NCBI GenBank assembly: GCA_021813085.1
Contig: JAKAMA010000184.1
Location: 1 to 5,574, forward strand
Origin: Chloroflexota bacterium
GTDB lineage: Bacteria; Chloroflexota; Dehalococcoidia; DSTF01; JACRBR01
DNA: 5,574 bases
Direction of reading: 5' to 3'
In this document: one piece after another, positions 5,004 through 5,574 of the stretch
Numbering within the stretch: position 1 is the stretch's first letter
Layout of the letters: each line of letters opens with the position of its first letter
The notes under the pieces: generated by a model
Seen by the model: only the letters and a program-made list of their open reading frames with translations
Database searches by the model: none
What the model was told of the DNA's origin: nothing
Translations under genes and position numbers: made by a program

Positions 5004-5574
5004 CGCTCGACACGGCCTCCGCGCGCCCCGAGGTGGACGAGGCGCTCGACCGCTGCCTGGAACGCGCCATCGCGCACATGCGCGCGATCCAGCACCCGGA
5101 CGGGTACTGGTGGGGGGAGCTCGAGGCGAATGCGACGATGGCCTCGGAGCACGTCATGCTCGAGCACGTGCTCGGCATCGTCGACCCGGCGCGCATGCGG
5201 AAGCTGGCGTGCTATCTGCTCAGCCGGCAGCAGCGCGACGGCTCGTGGGCGGTCTACTACGGCGGCCCCGGCGATGTCAGCGTGACGACGGAGGCATACT
5301 TCGCGCTGAAGCTCTGCGGCACGCCTGCCGACGCGCCCGAGATGGCGCGCGCCCGCGCGTTCGTGCTCGCGCACGGCGGCATCGGCGCCACGCGCATCTT
5401 CACGAAGGTCTGGCTCGCGCTGTTCGGGCAGTTCGACTGGCGGGCGCTGCCGGCGATGCCGCCGGAGGCGATCCTGCTGCCGCACCGCTTCCCGCTGAAC
5501 ATCTACGAGTTCGCCTCGTGGGCGCGCGCGACGATCGTCGCCATCCTGGTCGTCTCGGCGAAGCAGCCCGTCAC
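5000..5574 (+). CDS. shc: Squalene-hopene cyclase, N-terminal 191 residues (cut by window end)
   Basis: Shc cyclises squalene to hopene or hopanol, making the core of membrane hopanoids. It is a monotopic membrane enzyme of about 630-680 residues, so under a third is present. The start of the alpha/alpha barrel is clear: HPDGYWWGELEAN (32-44), the QW repeat QQRDGSW (77-83) followed by YYGGPGDVSVTTEAYFALKL (86-105), then FTKVWLALFGQFDW (134-147) and PHRFPLNIYEFASWAR (161-176). The catalytic DxDD motif lies beyond the window, so activity cannot be confirmed and a relative such as another squalene or sesquiterpene-type cyclase is not fully excluded. ATG 5000 overlaps the yjbQ stop (ATGA), with GGGG five bases upstream. 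The reading frame is open to the last base. Its operon with ispH supports an isoprenoid product. Confidence 0.95.
   Translation, partial: MTLDTASARPEVDEALDRCLERAIAHMRAIQHPDGYWWGELEANATMASEHVMLEHVLGIVDPARMRKLACYLLSRQQRDGSWAVYYGGPGDVSVTTEAYFALKLCGTPADAPEMARARAFVLAHGGIGATRIFTKVWLALFGQFDWRALPAMPPEAILLPHRFPLNIYEFASWARATIVAILVVSAKQPV

Overview
This is a GC-rich bacterial window (roughly 70% G+C by eye, codons ending almost always in G or C). It holds seven protein genes, two of them cut by the window edges, and little non-coding DNA. It looks chromosomal. I see no insertion sequence, integrase, phage gene, tRNA, rRNA or CRISPR array. The gene content (type III pantothenate kinase, FabH, MEP-pathway IspH, squalene-hopene cyclase, a PadR/membrane-protein pair) and possible leaderless starts would suit a high-GC Chloroflexota or a similar deep-branching or actinobacterial-like lineage. 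That placement is an inference and is not secure.

Layout. (1) Positions 1-420, minus: the 5' part of coaX. (2) 421-564: a divergent intergenic region with a likely fabH promoter and a coaX -10 placed for a leaderless start. (3) 565-1620, plus: fabH, complete with catalytic Cys, His and Asn. (4) 1621-1665: a short convergent gap with hairpins. (5) 1666-2112, minus: an unrecognised protein of about 143-148 residues. (6) 2147-3076, minus: a multi-pass membrane protein with an N-terminal HAAS/permease-prefix-like domain. It lies 16 nt downstream of (7) 3093-3434, minus: a short PadR-family regulator. (8) 3435-3622: a divergent promoter region with back-to-back -35 boxes, a 12-bp palindrome over the plus-strand -10, and a possible 19-codon leader ORF. 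(9) 3623-5574, plus: a tightly packed operon ispH - yjbQ - shc with overlapping starts and stops; shc runs off the window.

The plus-strand operon links the last step of the MEP isoprenoid pathway (IspH, making IPP/DMAPP) to the cyclase that turns squalene into hopene (Shc). A YjbQ/UPF0047 protein of uncertain role is translationally coupled between them. The divergent padR-membrane gene pair shares its control region with this operon, so PadR may act on both sides. coaX and fabH supply CoA and start fatty acid synthesis respectively.

No clearly novel system is visible. The points most worth checking are the palindrome in the padR/ispH control region, the leader ORF fused to the ispH ribosome binding site, the YjbQ placement, and the leaderless-type starts.
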